Below are positions 54,787 through 63,348 of a stretch of DNA of 64,000 bases, piece after piece. The stretch comes from Miltoncostaea sp963703045 (lineage in GTDB: Bacteria; Actinomycetota; Thermoleophilia; Miltoncostaeales; Miltoncostaeaceae), in contig OY969782.1 of the NCBI GenBank assembly GCA_963703045.1, forward strand, positions 1,736,001 to 1,800,000. Direction: 5' to 3'. Position 1 is the stretch's first letter. Each line of letters opens with the position of its first letter. The position numbers and the translations under genes are program-made. The notes under the pieces are model-generated. The model was not told where the DNA came from. It saw nothing but the letters and a program-made list of their open reading frames with translations, and searched no databases.

Positions 54787-57080
54787 TACGCGGCCCCGAT
54801 CTCGACGCGCACCGGGCCACGGTCGGCCGGCATCAGCCGCTCGACGCCCGCGCCGGGCACCCCCGCGGCCACGAATACGGCGCCCGCGGGGTGGGCGGCG
54901 TCGAGCCGCACCGGCAGCACGCACTCGCCGTGCGGCGAGCGCAGGCGGGCCCGCGCCCCGTCGGACAGGCCGAGGCGGCGCCCCTCGTCGGGGTTCAGCA
55001 CGGCCTCGGCGCCGGTGCGCAGGGCGGTGAGCGCCTCGGCACGGTAGGCGGCGGCGTTGCCGAAGATGCGCACGGTGGTGACCAGCGGCAGGCCGGTGCC
55101 CGCCCACTCGCGCGGGCCGTTCGACCCGTTCGGCGAGACGTGGGCGGCCGGGGGCGCCAGCGGCACGCCCTCGACGCCGATGAGATCGTGGTCGAGGCCC
55201 GCGAGGGCCGGCCGCGACCGCGCCGCGGCGGCGAAGGCCTGAGCGGCGGTGCGGTAGGGGGGCGGCGCGCCGAGGCGGTGGGCCAGGGCGATCAACAGCT
55301 CCCAGCCCGGGGCCGCGCCGTCGGGCGGCACGGCGGCGGGCCGCAGCCGCTGGGCGCGGCCGTTCATCGAGACGTAGACGCCCTCGGTCTCGTAGTGGGT
55401 CGCGGCCGGCAGCACCACGGTGGCCGTGTCGGTCGCCTGAGAGGTGAACGAGGCGATCGCCACCCGGGTGCGCACCCGGCCGAGCGCCCAGCCCCAATCG
55501 GCCCCGCCCGGCCCGTCGAGCGGGTCGGCATGGATCGTCAGCAGACAGTCGATCTCGCCCCGGCGGGCCGCCTCGAGCACCTCGCCGGCGCCGAGGCCGA
55601 GCGCCCGCAGCCCGGCGCCGTTGACGTCGGCGCCGAGCTCGATCTGGTCGGCGCGGCGCTCGGCCACCAGACGCGCCAGGGCGCCCGCGGCGTCCGGCTC
55701 GGCGGCCAGGTCGGCCTCGTCCCACAGCACGACGACCCGCTCGGCCTCGGGCAGGTCGAGCCCCCGCAGGGCCGTGACCAGACGCCCCGGCTCGGAGCGC
55801 ACCGTGGTGCCGAGGGTCTCGAGCGCGTGCGGGCGGTGCCCGACCGTGACGATGGCCGCGCCCCGCCGGCGCGCCTTGCGCAGGCGCAGCTCGACGATCG
55901 CCTGCTGGTTGGCGGGGTCGCCACCGACCAGCACGATCAGGTCGGCCGCGTCGACGTCGCCGAGCTGGGCGGAGGGCGCCGAGCGCAGGGCCTCGAGGCC
56001 GGCGCCGGGGATGCCCAGGCGCTGCACGACCGCCCCCGCCAGCGCGCCGCCGGCGAGCTCCTGCGCGAGGAAGCCCTCCTCGACCGTCGCCGTCGGCCCG
56101 ACCAGGATGCCGACCCGCTCGCCGCGGCCCAGCACGAGGGCGGCCGCGTCGACCGCCGCGTCGAGGGTGGTCGGGCGTACGCGGTCGCCGTCGTGGATGA
56201 GCGGCGTGCGCAGGCGGTCGGCGCCGTCGTTGCCGGTGAAGGCGAAGCGCGAGAGGTCCGAGATCCAGCCCTCCTCGACCGCGTAGTTGGGGTCGGGGCG
56301 CCCGGTGACGCGCGCGACCCGGCCCTCGCGGGAGGTGAGCTCGACGTTGGCGCCGGTGGCGTCGTGACCGCACACCGAGGGGGCGTTCTGGATGTCCCAG
56401 GGCCGCGCGACGAAGCGGTAGGGGATGCTCGTGAGGGCGCCGACGGGGCAGAGGTCGATGACGTTGCCCGTGAAGCGTCCCTCGTAGGGGTCGCCCGTGA
56501 AGGTGGCGATCTCGGAGCCGGCCCCCCGGTCCTCCATGATCAGCGCCTTGTCCTCGGCCACGTCCTGGCTGAAGCGCACGCAGCGCCAGCACGAGATGCA
56601 GCGCTCCCGGTCGAGGGCGATCACCGGCGAGAGGTCGAGCGGCTTGGGGAAGTGGCGCTTGGGCTCGATGAAGCGCGTGCGGGCCGGCCCGAACCGGAAG
56701 GTGCGGTCCTGCAGCGGGCACTCGCCGCCCTTGTCGCAGACCGGGCAGTCGAGCGGGTGGTTCTGCAGCAGGAACTCGAGCACGCCGTCCTGGCCGTCCC
56801 GCGCGAGCTCGGACTGCGTGCGCACCACCATGTCGGGCTGCACCGGAGTGCTGCAGGCGGTCTGGAGCCCACGCATGCCCTCGACCTCGACGAGGCACAT
56901 GCGACAGGCACCCACCGGGGGGCCGAGCCGCGGCTCGTAGCAGAAGATGGGCACCTCGACGCCGTGCGCGTAGGCCGCGTCGACCAGCATCGTGCCGGCC
57001 GGCGCGGTCACCGTGCGGCCGTTGAGCTCGAACTCGACCTGACCCTCGACGGTCAGGTCCACGGGCGCGTAATCAGCCAC
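54786..57080 (-). CDS. nuoG: NADH-quinone oxidoreductase subunit G
   Basis: 764-aa peripheral-arm subunit with a 2Fe-2S domain (CYEPRLGPPVGACRMCLVEV, later CSTPV), the His-ligated cluster and 4Fe-4S motifs (CPVCDKGGECPLQD; CISCWRCVRFSQ), and a molybdopterin-oxidoreductase-like C-terminal part (about 220-760) that has lost its catalytic role in the family. A 2Fe-2S CGH variant lies at SVCGHDATGANVEL. Overlaps nuoF by 8 nt. Confidence 0.95.
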   Translation of the reverse strand: MADYAPVDLTVEGQVEFELNGRTVTAPAGTMLVDAAYAHGVEVPIFCYEPRLGPPVGACRMCLVEVEGMRGLQTACSTPVQPDMVVRTQSELARDGQDGVLEFLLQNHPLDCPVCDKGGECPLQDRTFRFGPARTRFIEPKRHFPKPLDLSPVIALDRERCISCWRCVRFSQDVAEDKALIMEDRGAGSEIATFTGDPYEGRFTGNVIDLCPVGALTSIPYRFVARPWDIQNAPSVCGHDATGANVELTSREGRVARVTGRPDPNYAVEEGWISDLSRFAFTGNDGADRLRTPLIHDGDRVRPTTLDAAVDAAALVLGRGERVGILVGPTATVEEGFLAQELAGGALAGAVVQRLGIPGAGLEALRSAPSAQLGDVDAADLIVLVGGDPANQQAIVELRLRKARRRGAAIVTVGHRPHALETLGTTVRSEPGRLVTALRGLDLPEAERVVVLWDEADLAAEPDAAGALARLVAERRADQIELGADVNGAGLRALGLGAGEVLEAARRGEIDCLLTIHADPLDGPGGADWGWALGRVRTRVAIASFTSQATDTATVVLPAATHYETEGVYVSMNGRAQRLRPAAVPPDGAAPGWELLIALAHRLGAPPPYRTAAQAFAAAARSRPALAGLDHDLIGVEGVPLAPPAAHVSPNGSNGPREWAGTGLPLVTTVRIFGNAAAYRAEALTALRTGAEAVLNPDEGRRLGLSDGARARLRSPHGECVLPVRLDAAHPAGAVFVAAGVPGAGVERLMPADRGPVRVEIGAA

Positions 57081-58377
57081 CGACGGGCACCTCCATCATC
57101 GGCTCGGGACGCGGGTCGCCGCCGTTCTCGATCGCGTGGACGAACTCGTCGCGGAAACGGCGCACGGCGCTGCGCACCGGCAGGATGCCGGTGTCGGCCA
57201 GGGCGCAGAGCACCCGCCCGCCCATGCGGCCCGCGAGCGACTCGATCAGCTCGAGATCCTCCATCCGACCCTCGCCGGCGACGATCCGCTGGAGGATGCG
57301 CTCGAGCCAGAGGGTGCCCTCGCGGCAGGGGGTGCACTTGCCGCACGACTCGTGGCGGTAGAACGAGGCCAGGCGCAGCGTCGAGCGCACGATCGAGCCC
57401 GAGTCGTCCATCACGATGCAGCCGGCCGACCCCAGCGAGCTGCCGGCCTCGGCCAGCGCCTCGTAGTCGAGCGGGGTGTCGAGGGCCTCGGCGCCCACGA
57501 CGTTGACGCTCGACCCGCCGACCCAGGCGGCCTTGAACTCGCGTCCGGGGCGCATGCCGCCGGCCATGTCGAACACCAGCTCGCGCAGGGTCGTGTCGTG
57601 GAGCACGATCTCGTAGTTGCCCGGCTTCATCACGTGGCCCGAGATCGAGAACACCTTCGTGCCCGTGCTCTTCTCGGTACCCATCGCCGCGTACCAGTCG
57701 GGGCCGTTCTCGACGATCGGCGGGAGCGCCGCCAGGGTCTCGACGTTGTTGATGAGCGTCGGCGAGGCGTAGAGGCCGGCGACGGCCGGGAAGGGGGGCT
57801 TCAGGCGCGGCTGCCCGCGCTTGCCCTCCAGGCTCTCCAGCAGGGCGGTCTCCTCGCCGCAGATGTACGCCCCGGCCCCCCGGTAGAGGGTGATGTCGAA
57901 GTCGAACGACGTGCCGAGCAGGCCGGTGCCGAGCATGCCGGCCGCGCGCGCCTGGGCGATCGCCGCGTCGAGCACGCGCGCCTGGTGCTCGTACTCCCCG
58001 CGGATGTAGATGTAGCCCCGCACCGCGCCGATGGCGTAGCCGGCGATCGTGATCCCCTCGAGCAGCTGGAAGGGGTTGGTCTCGATCAGCTCACGGTCCT
58101 TGAAGGTGCCCGGCTCGCTCTCGTCGGCGTTGCACACGACGTAGACCGGCAGGGGGGAGTCCTTCGGGATGAAGCTGGCCTTGCGGCCCATCGGGAAGCC
58201 GGCCCCGCCGCGACCGCGCAGCCCCGACCGCACGAATGCGTAGACGGCCTCGTCGCGGTCCATCTCGGTCATGACGGTGCGCAGGGCCGCGTAGCCGCCC
58301 GCCCGGCGGTAGTCGGAGAGGTCCGTCAGCGGTCGGCCCGCCTCGCGCTGGCGGTAGATGACGTTGCGCTCGGGCAT
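57073..58377 (-). CDS. nuoF: NADH-quinone oxidoreductase subunit F
   Basis: NADH- and FMN-binding subunit, 434 aa. FMN/NADH motif GLRGRGGAGFPMGRK, NADESEPGTFKDREL, GAGAYICGEETALLESLEGKRGQPRLKPPFPA, and the 4Fe-4S (N3) motif ESCGKCTPCREG. ATG 58377 lies 2 nt from the nuoE stop. Longer upstream readings are shadows. Confidence 0.96.
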   Translation of the reverse strand: MPERNVIYRQREAGRPLTDLSDYRRAGGYAALRTVMTEMDRDEAVYAFVRSGLRGRGGAGFPMGRKASFIPKDSPLPVYVVCNADESEPGTFKDRELIETNPFQLLEGITIAGYAIGAVRGYIYIRGEYEHQARVLDAAIAQARAAGMLGTGLLGTSFDFDITLYRGAGAYICGEETALLESLEGKRGQPRLKPPFPAVAGLYASPTLINNVETLAALPPIVENGPDWYAAMGTEKSTGTKVFSISGHVMKPGNYEIVLHDTTLRELVFDMAGGMRPGREFKAAWVGGSSVNVVGAEALDTPLDYEALAEAGSSLGSAGCIVMDDSGSIVRSTLRLASFYRHESCGKCTPCREGTLWLERILQRIVAGEGRMEDLELIESLAGRMGGRVLCALADTGILPVRSAVRRFRDEFVHAIENGGDPRPEPMMEVPVGG

Positions 58378-58379
58378 CG

Positions 58380-58880
58380 CTATCTCCAGAGACGATCGGG
58401 GCGGGGACTGCTGCGCAGCTCGTCGAGCAGGGCCTCGCCGTCGGCGAGCGAGAGCGGGCCCTGCGTCTCCTCGGCGTCGACCTGCACGCAGGGCGCACGA
58501 TCGCAGTAGCCCAGGCACTGGGCCTCCTGGATGGTGATCGCTCCGTCATCGGTCGTGCCGCCGTGGTGGGGCAGGTCGGCGTGGTCGCACATGTGCTCGA
58601 GCAGCTCGTCGGAGCCGCGCAGCATGCACGACAGGGTCACGCACACCGACACGACCCGGGTGCCCGTGGGCGTCAGGTAGATGCGGTCGTAGAACGACGC
58701 GACGCTCTCGACGTACGCCGGCGAGTAGCCGGTGGCCTCGGCCACGGCCTCGAGGTCCTCGCGGGTGAGATGACCCCGCTCGGTCTGGGCGAACTTGAGG
58801 GCCGGCAGGATCAGCGACTTGCCGTCGCCGTACTCGTGCCGGATGGGCTCGATGTGCCCCCGGATCTCATCGACGGTCAT
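58380..58880 (-). CDS. nuoE: NADH-quinone oxidoreductase subunit E
   Basis: Thioredoxin-like 2Fe-2S subunit, 166 aa. Cluster N1a ligands CVTLSC and CLGYC within IQEAQCLGYCDRAPCVQVD. The order C-x4-C ... C-x3-C is normal. ATG 58880 overlaps the nuoD stop, which fixes the start. Confidence 0.95.
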   Translation of the reverse strand: MTVDEIRGHIEPIRHEYGDGKSLILPALKFAQTERGHLTREDLEAVAEATGYSPAYVESVASFYDRIYLTPTGTRVVSVCVTLSCMLRGSDELLEHMCDHADLPHHGGTTDDGAITIQEAQCLGYCDRAPCVQVDAEETQGPLSLADGEALLDELRSSPRPDRLWR

Positions 58881-60226
58881 CGGTCGACGCCCCCCATCAC
58901 GTTGTCGAGGGAGCCGATCATCGTGATGAGGTCGGCGAGGTACGCGCCCCGGGCCATCGGGCGCAGCGCCTGCAGGTTGACGAAGCTGGGGTCGCGCATG
59001 TGCACGCGGCGGGGCTTCGGCGAGCCGTCGGCCACGACGTAGCACCCGAGCTCCCCACGGGGGCTCTCCACGGCCGTGTAGGCCTCGCCCTCGGGCACGC
59101 GGAAGCCCTCGGTCACCAGCTTGAAGTGGTGGATGAGCGCCTCCATCGAGGTCGCGAGCTCGCCGCGCGGCGGCAGCACGACCTTGCGGTCGTCGGCGAT
59201 GTGCGACCCCTCCGGCATGCCGTCGAGCGCCTGGCCGATGATGCGCACCGACTCGCGCATCTCGCGGATGCGCACGGTGTAGCGGTCGTACGCGTCTCCG
59301 CTGATCCCGAGCGGCACCTGGAAGTCGAAGTGCTCGTACCCCGAGTAGGGCGTGGTCTTGCGCAGGTCGAGGTCAACGCCGGCGGCGCGCAGGGCCGGTC
59401 CGGTCACGCCCAGGTCGATCAGCTGCTCGGCCGGCAGCACGCCGACGCCGCGGGTGCGGTCGATCCAGATCGGGTTCTCCGAGAGCAGGCCCTCGTACTC
59501 GTCGATGCGGCCGGGCATCTCGTCGATGAAGGCCCGCAGGCGCTGCTCGAAGCCGGGGGGCATGTCGTCGGAGCAGCCGCCCACCTGGAAGAAGCGGGTG
59601 TTCATGCGCTCGCCGGCGATCATCTCGCCCAGGTCGAGCGCCTTCTCGCGCTCGCGGTACGTGTAGAACATCACCGTCAGCGCGCCGAGCTCCAGGCCGC
59701 TGGTGCCCAGCCACACGAGGTGGCTGGTGATGCGGTTGAGCTCGCACATGATCACGCGCAGGTACTGGGCGCGATCGGGCACCTCGAGCCCGAGGAGCTT
59801 CTCGACCGACATCGTGTACGCGTGGATGTTGAAGTACGAGGCCAGGTAGTCCATCCGCGTCACGAGCGTGATGGCCTGCCAGTAGGTCTTGTTCTCGCAC
59901 TGCTTCTCGATGCCGGTGTGCAGGTAGCCGATCACCGGGTGGACGTCGCGGATGACCTCGCCGTCGAGCTCGGTGACGAGGCGCAGCACGCCGTGGGTCG
60001 AGGGGTGCTGCGGGCCGAGGTTGATCACCATGGGCTGGCGCGAGCCCGGGTCGGCCTCGGTGGTCGCCTCGAGCGTGGCGAGCGCCTCCTGCGGGCTCAT
60101 CGCCTCGGCGCCGGCGATCGCACGCTCGGTCTCGGTGAGGCCGCGGCCCTCGCGACGGGCCGCCTCGCGGGCCTCGCGCGCCTCGGTGGCGAGCGGGATG
60201 CCCGCGCCGGGAGTGTCGCTGCTCAT
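58877..60226 (-). CDS. nuoD: NADH-quinone oxidoreductase subunit D
   Basis: Quinone-pocket subunit related to hydrogenase large subunits, 449 aa. MVINLGPQHPSTHGVLRLVTELDGE, YLHTGIEKQCENKTYWQAITLVTRMDYLA, RVIMCELNRITSHLVWLGT, and the terminal DPSFVNLQALRPMARGAYLADLITMIGSLDNVMGGVDR. About 60 extra N-terminal residues (acidic/Ala-Arg-rich) precede the core. Confidence 0.96.
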   Translation of the reverse strand: MSSDTPGAGIPLATEAREAREAARREGRGLTETERAIAGAEAMSPQEALATLEATTEADPGSRQPMVINLGPQHPSTHGVLRLVTELDGEVIRDVHPVIGYLHTGIEKQCENKTYWQAITLVTRMDYLASYFNIHAYTMSVEKLLGLEVPDRAQYLRVIMCELNRITSHLVWLGTSGLELGALTVMFYTYREREKALDLGEMIAGERMNTRFFQVGGCSDDMPPGFEQRLRAFIDEMPGRIDEYEGLLSENPIWIDRTRGVGVLPAEQLIDLGVTGPALRAAGVDLDLRKTTPYSGYEHFDFQVPLGISGDAYDRYTVRIREMRESVRIIGQALDGMPEGSHIADDRKVVLPPRGELATSMEALIHHFKLVTEGFRVPEGEAYTAVESPRGELGCYVVADGSPKPRRVHMRDPSFVNLQALRPMARGAYLADLITMIGSLDNVMGGVDR

Positions 60227-60235
60227 CGCGTCCCC

Positions 60236-60718
60236 CTAGACGGCATCGGTGAACTGGACCTCCTCGCCGCCCAGCGGGTAGTCGCGGCGCAGCGGGTGGC
60301 CCTCCCAGTCGAGCGGCATGAGGATCCGCGCCAGGTCGGGGTGATCGGTGAAGTGCACGCCGAACATGTCCCAGACCTCGCGCTCGTGCCAGTTCGCGGT
60401 GGCCCACACGCCGGTCACCGACGGCAGCACCGGGTCGTCGCCGGCACCCGGCGCGGCCCAGCAGCGCAGACGCAGGCGCGACCCGCTCTCGAGTGAGAAC
60501 AGGTGGTAGGCCACGCGGAACCGGCGGGGGTCCTCGATGACGTCGGCGCAGTTGACGTCCGAGAGCAGGATGAACGCGAGGGGCGGGCCCTTGACGAAGC
60601 GCGCGACCTCGACCAGGCGCTCCGGGACGACCTCGATCGTCAGCTCACCGGCGTGGCTGACCTCGTCGACGACCGACCCGGGCACCGCCGACTCGATCGT
60701 CGCGCGTACCTCGCTCAC
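60236..60718 (-). CDS. nuoC: NADH-quinone oxidoreductase subunit C
   Basis: 160 aa. HEREVWDMFGVHFTDHPDLARILMPLDWEGHPLRRDYPL is the family signature. GTG 60718 overlaps the nuoB stop (GTGA), so nuoC is separate and not fused to nuoD. Confidence 0.95.
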   Translation of the reverse strand: MSEVRATIESAVPGSVVDEVSHAGELTIEVVPERLVEVARFVKGPPLAFILLSDVNCADVIEDPRRFRVAYHLFSLESGSRLRLRCWAAPGAGDDPVLPSVTGVWATANWHEREVWDMFGVHFTDHPDLARILMPLDWEGHPLRRDYPLGGEEVQFTDAV

Positions 60719-61308
60719 CCGGCACCCGAGCCCGCGCGCTCGCGCCGCAGGTCGGAGGCCGTGGGCAGGCCGTTCGCGCCGATCTTGCGCTGCAGCACGA
60801 GGATGCCCTCGATCAGGCCCTCGGGCCGCGGGGGGCAGCCCGGCACGTAGACGTCGACCGGCACGACCTTGTCCACGCCCTGCACCAGGGCGTAGTTGTT
60901 GAAGACGCCGCCGGTCGAGGCGCAGGCCCCCATCGAGATGACCCACTTGGGCTCGAGCATCTGGTCGTAGATGCGCCGGAGCACGGGCGCCATCTTCTGG
61001 GCCACGCGGCCCGAGACGATCAGCAGGTCGGCCTGGCGCGGCGAGGCGCGGAACACCTCGGCGCCGAAGCGCGCGATGTCGTAGCGCGGGGTGGCCGTGT
61101 GCATCATCTCGATGGCGCAGCAGGCGAGGCCGAAGGTGGCCGGCCAGATCGAGCTCGACCGCGCCCAGGCGAGCGCCTTGTCGAACGTCGTGAGCATGAG
61201 GCTCTTCTCGAACTCGTGCTCCTGGATCTCGCGCAGGTCGCGGTCGATGTCGGGATCGGTGCGCGGCGCGCGCTCGATCGGGCTTCCGGGCGGTGGGATC
61301 AGCGCCAT
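60715..61308 (-). CDS. nuoB: NADH-quinone oxidoreductase subunit B
   Basis: Holds terminal cluster N2. GLACCAIEMMHTATPRYDIARFGAEVFRASPRQADLLIVSG, MGACASTGGVFNNYALVQGVDKVVPVDVYVPGCPPRPEGLIEG: the tandem Cys pair and two later Cys are all present. 197 aa; ATG 61308 overlaps nuoA by 10 nt. Confidence 0.97.
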   Translation of the reverse strand: MALIPPPGSPIERAPRTDPDIDRDLREIQEHEFEKSLMLTTFDKALAWARSSSIWPATFGLACCAIEMMHTATPRYDIARFGAEVFRASPRQADLLIVSGRVAQKMAPVLRRIYDQMLEPKWVISMGACASTGGVFNNYALVQGVDKVVPVDVYVPGCPPRPEGLIEGILVLQRKIGANGLPTASDLRRERAGSGAG

Positions 61309-61655
61309 TCGAGAGCCCCCTTCTTCCAGATGTAGACCAGGGCCTCCACCACGGTGAAGACGAAGACGAGCAGGACCACGAGACCGAGTACCCCGTCGTC
61401 GCGCAGCGTCACCGCGATCGGGTAGAGAAACGCGAGCTCGATGTCGAAGACGATGAACAGCATCGCCGTGAGGTAGAAGTCGATCGAGAAGCGCTGGCGC
61501 ACCGGGGCGGCCGGCAGGATGCCGCTCTCGTAGGGGAGGATCTTGGCCGGGTTGGGCTTGCTCTTGACGACCTTGCTCAACGAGAAGATCCCCAGGGCCA
61601 CGGCCAGGCCGCCGGCGAAGTAGATCAGGATCGGCAGGTAGTCGGAGAGCTCCAC
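61299..61655 (-). CDS. nuoA: NADH-quinone oxidoreductase subunit A
   Basis: 118 aa, three helices. LPILIYFAGGLAVALGIFSLSKVV, the PYESGILPAAPVRQRFSIDFYLTAMLFIVFDIELAFLYPIAV loop with the conserved Tyr/Glu, and VLLVFVFTVVEALVYIWKKGALEW. GTG 61655 is chosen because it begins the family-typical VELSDYLPILIY; the longer frame upstream would be polar and unlike NuoA. Confidence 0.94.
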   Translation of the reverse strand: MELSDYLPILIYFAGGLAVALGIFSLSKVVKSKPNPAKILPYESGILPAAPVRQRFSIDFYLTAMLFIVFDIELAFLYPIAVTLRDDGVLGLVVLLVFVFTVVEALVYIWKKGALEWR

Positions 61656-61708
61656 AGGCCTCTCGGGAGTGGGGGATCGGCAGAGCGGTGCGGGTTCCCG
61701 GCTGCACG

Positions 61709-61737
61709 CTAGCAATGCCCCCCGGGGGCCGCATCAA
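61709..61737 (-). promoter_or_regulatory. Candidate sigma-70-type promoter of the nuoA-N operon
   Basis: On the coding strand TTGATG (61737-61732), 17-nt spacer, TGCTAG (61714-61709), about 54 nt before nuoA. The -10 is weak. Confidence 0.3.
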
Positions 61738-61822
61738 TGTGACGATCGGTACGGCCGCCGGGGCGCCGGGTGGTGGATCGATCATGGCGCGTCGGCGCCC
61801 CTCCGGGCCCGGTGTCCGCGTG

Positions 61823-61828
61823 TACCGT
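61823..61828 (+). promoter_or_regulatory. Leaderless -10 box of the TPR gene
   Basis: TACCGT, 7 nt, GTG 61836. It decides the start against in-frame ATG/GTG codons further upstream. Confidence 0.45.
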
Positions 61829-61835
61829 GATCGTC

Positions 61836-62144
61836 GTGCAGGACCGCCTCGCCTACTTCGCCCGCCTCGTCGACGAGGAGCCCGGGGTCGCCCGCGCCCG
61901 GTTCGCCTACGCCAACGAGCTGCTGCGCGCCGAGCGGTGGGACGATGCCGTCGCCCAGCTGCGCGCGTACCTCGATCTGGCGGAGGACGAGGGCAACGCG
62001 TGGGGGCGGCTCGCCGAGGCGCTGACCGCCCTCGGACGCGTCAACGAGGCGGCCGACGCCTACCTGACGGGCATCGAGCAGAGCCTCGCGCACGGCCACA
62101 CCGGGATGGCGTCCGACTTCGAGGCCGCCCTCGACGCGCTGTGA
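61836..62144 (+). CDS. Small TPR-repeat protein
   Basis: About 102 aa with roughly two tetratricopeptide repeats: ARARFAYANELLRAERWDDAVAQLRAYLDLAED and GNAWGRLAEALTALGRVNEAADAYLTGIEQS. TPRs mediate protein contacts; no catalytic part. GTG 61836 is preferred (leaderless box); GTG 61827 is possible. The stop overlaps the permease start (GTGA), suggesting a shared transcript. Confidence 0.75.
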   Translation: MQDRLAYFARLVDEEPGVARARFAYANELLRAERWDDAVAQLRAYLDLAEDEGNAWGRLAEALTALGRVNEAADAYLTGIEQSLAHGHTGMASDFEAALDAL

Positions 62145-62938
62145 GGGCGGCGGCCGGCCGGGTCGCCGCCGCCTATGCGTTCTGGCCCCGCGGGGCCGCC
62201 CACATGTGGGGGCGCAACGCCACCGTCGGGCGCAAGACGCTGCTCACCAGCCTCACGCCGCGCTTCCTCGAGGCGATCGCCTACCTGGCGATCATGGGCC
62301 TCGGGCTCGGCACGTATCTCACCACCGTCGAGGGCGTCGACTACGTCGACTTCATCGCTCCGGGCGTCGCGGCGAGCACCGTCATGTTCGGCGCGATCAT
62401 CGAGACGACCTACAACTCCTTCGTGCGCATCCACGTGCGCCGGGTGGTCGAGGCGGTCGTGACCACCCCGCTGTCGCTGGCCGACGTCGTCGTGGGCGAG
62501 TACCTGTGGGGCGCCACCCGGGCGGTCGTGTACGGCCTGGTGTTCCTGGTGGTGATGGCGGGGTTCGGCCTCGTGCACTCGCCGATGGCCCTGCTGCTGC
62601 CGCCGGTCTTCCTGATCGGGGCGCTCACCTTCGCGGTGCTCGGCATGGCCTACACGGCGATGGTGTCGAGCATCGAGCACTTCAACATCCTGTTCACCGG
62701 GCTGCTGACGCCGATGTTCCTGTTCGGCGGGGTCTTCTTCCCGTTCTCGGGCCTCCCCGGCTGGGCCCAGGTGGTCGGCTGGTGCCTGCCGCTCTCGCAC
62801 CTGGTGGCGGCCACGCGCGACCTGACCCTCGGGGGGGCCGACGGCGGGACGCTCGCGCACGTCGGCGCCCTCGTGGTGATCCTCGTCGCGGTGTTCCCGT
62901 TCCCGGCCCGCCGGCTCAGGAGGACCGTCCTGAGGTAG
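62141..62938 (+). CDS. ABC-2 type transporter permease (NodJ/DrrB-like)
   Basis: 265 aa, six membrane helices: PRFLEAIAYLAIMGLGLGTYL, FIAPGVAASTVMFGAIIETTYNSF, AVVYGLVFLVVMAGFGLV, LLLPPVFLIGALTFAVLGMAYTAMV, ILFTGLLTPMFLFGGVFFPFSGLPGWAQVV, ALVVILVAVFPFPARRL. The GVFFPFSGLP motif is typical of the NodJ group exporting polysaccharide or drugs. No ATPase is adjacent; the NodI-type ATPase at 1.1-2.0 kb is a possible partner. Confidence 0.88.
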   Translation: MRAAAGRVAAAYAFWPRGAAHMWGRNATVGRKTLLTSLTPRFLEAIAYLAIMGLGLGTYLTTVEGVDYVDFIAPGVAASTVMFGAIIETTYNSFVRIHVRRVVEAVVTTPLSLADVVVGEYLWGATRAVVYGLVFLVVMAGFGLVHSPMALLLPPVFLIGALTFAVLGMAYTAMVSSIEHFNILFTGLLTPMFLFGGVFFPFSGLPGWAQVVGWCLPLSHLVAATRDLTLGGADGGTLAHVGALVVILVAVFPFPARRLRRTVLR

Positions 62939-62977
62939 ACGGGCTCCGTCGCCGCCCCCGACCGCCGCCGCGACGAC

Positions 62978-63295
62978 TCAGGCGGCGCGCCGGCGCCGGC
63001 GCAGCACCGCCGGAACCCGCCGGCCCACCAGCAGGACGCCCAGCGCGATCGCGGCCACCACGACGAACGACGGTGCCGTGCCGCGGTCGAACGCGACGCT
63101 CCGCAGGGCCATCCCGACCGTCAGCGCCCCCGCCCAGGCGGCGGCGCCCGTCGCGAGGCCGGCGGGCCGGCGCCATCCCCGCACCGCGGCCCAGCCGGTC
63201 GCGGCGCCGATGAGGAACGGCGCGGCGACCGCGACGGTGCCCGCGACCGCCGAGCCCTCGTCGTGGCTCGCGCGGCCCAGGGCGGCGAACAGCAC
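62978..63295 (-). CDS. DUF3054-family membrane protein
   Basis: About 106 aa, four helices, matching the DUF3054 pattern: FAALGRASHDEG, APFLIGAATGWAAVRGWRRPAGL, WAGALTVGMALRSVAFDRGTAPSFVVVAAIALGVLLVGRR. Function unknown in the family. GTG 63295 truncates helix 1; the same frame reads on upstream (ALADAAGIV...) without a canonical start, so the 5' end is uncertain. Confidence 0.7.
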   Translation of the reverse strand: MLFAALGRASHDEGSAVAGTVAVAAPFLIGAATGWAAVRGWRRPAGLATGAAAWAGALTVGMALRSVAFDRGTAPSFVVVAAIALGVLLVGRRVPAVLRRRRRAA

Positions 63296-63348
63296 GATCC
63301 CGGCGGCGTCGGCGAGCGCCGCCGCCGCGATCGCCCGGGTCGGCGCGG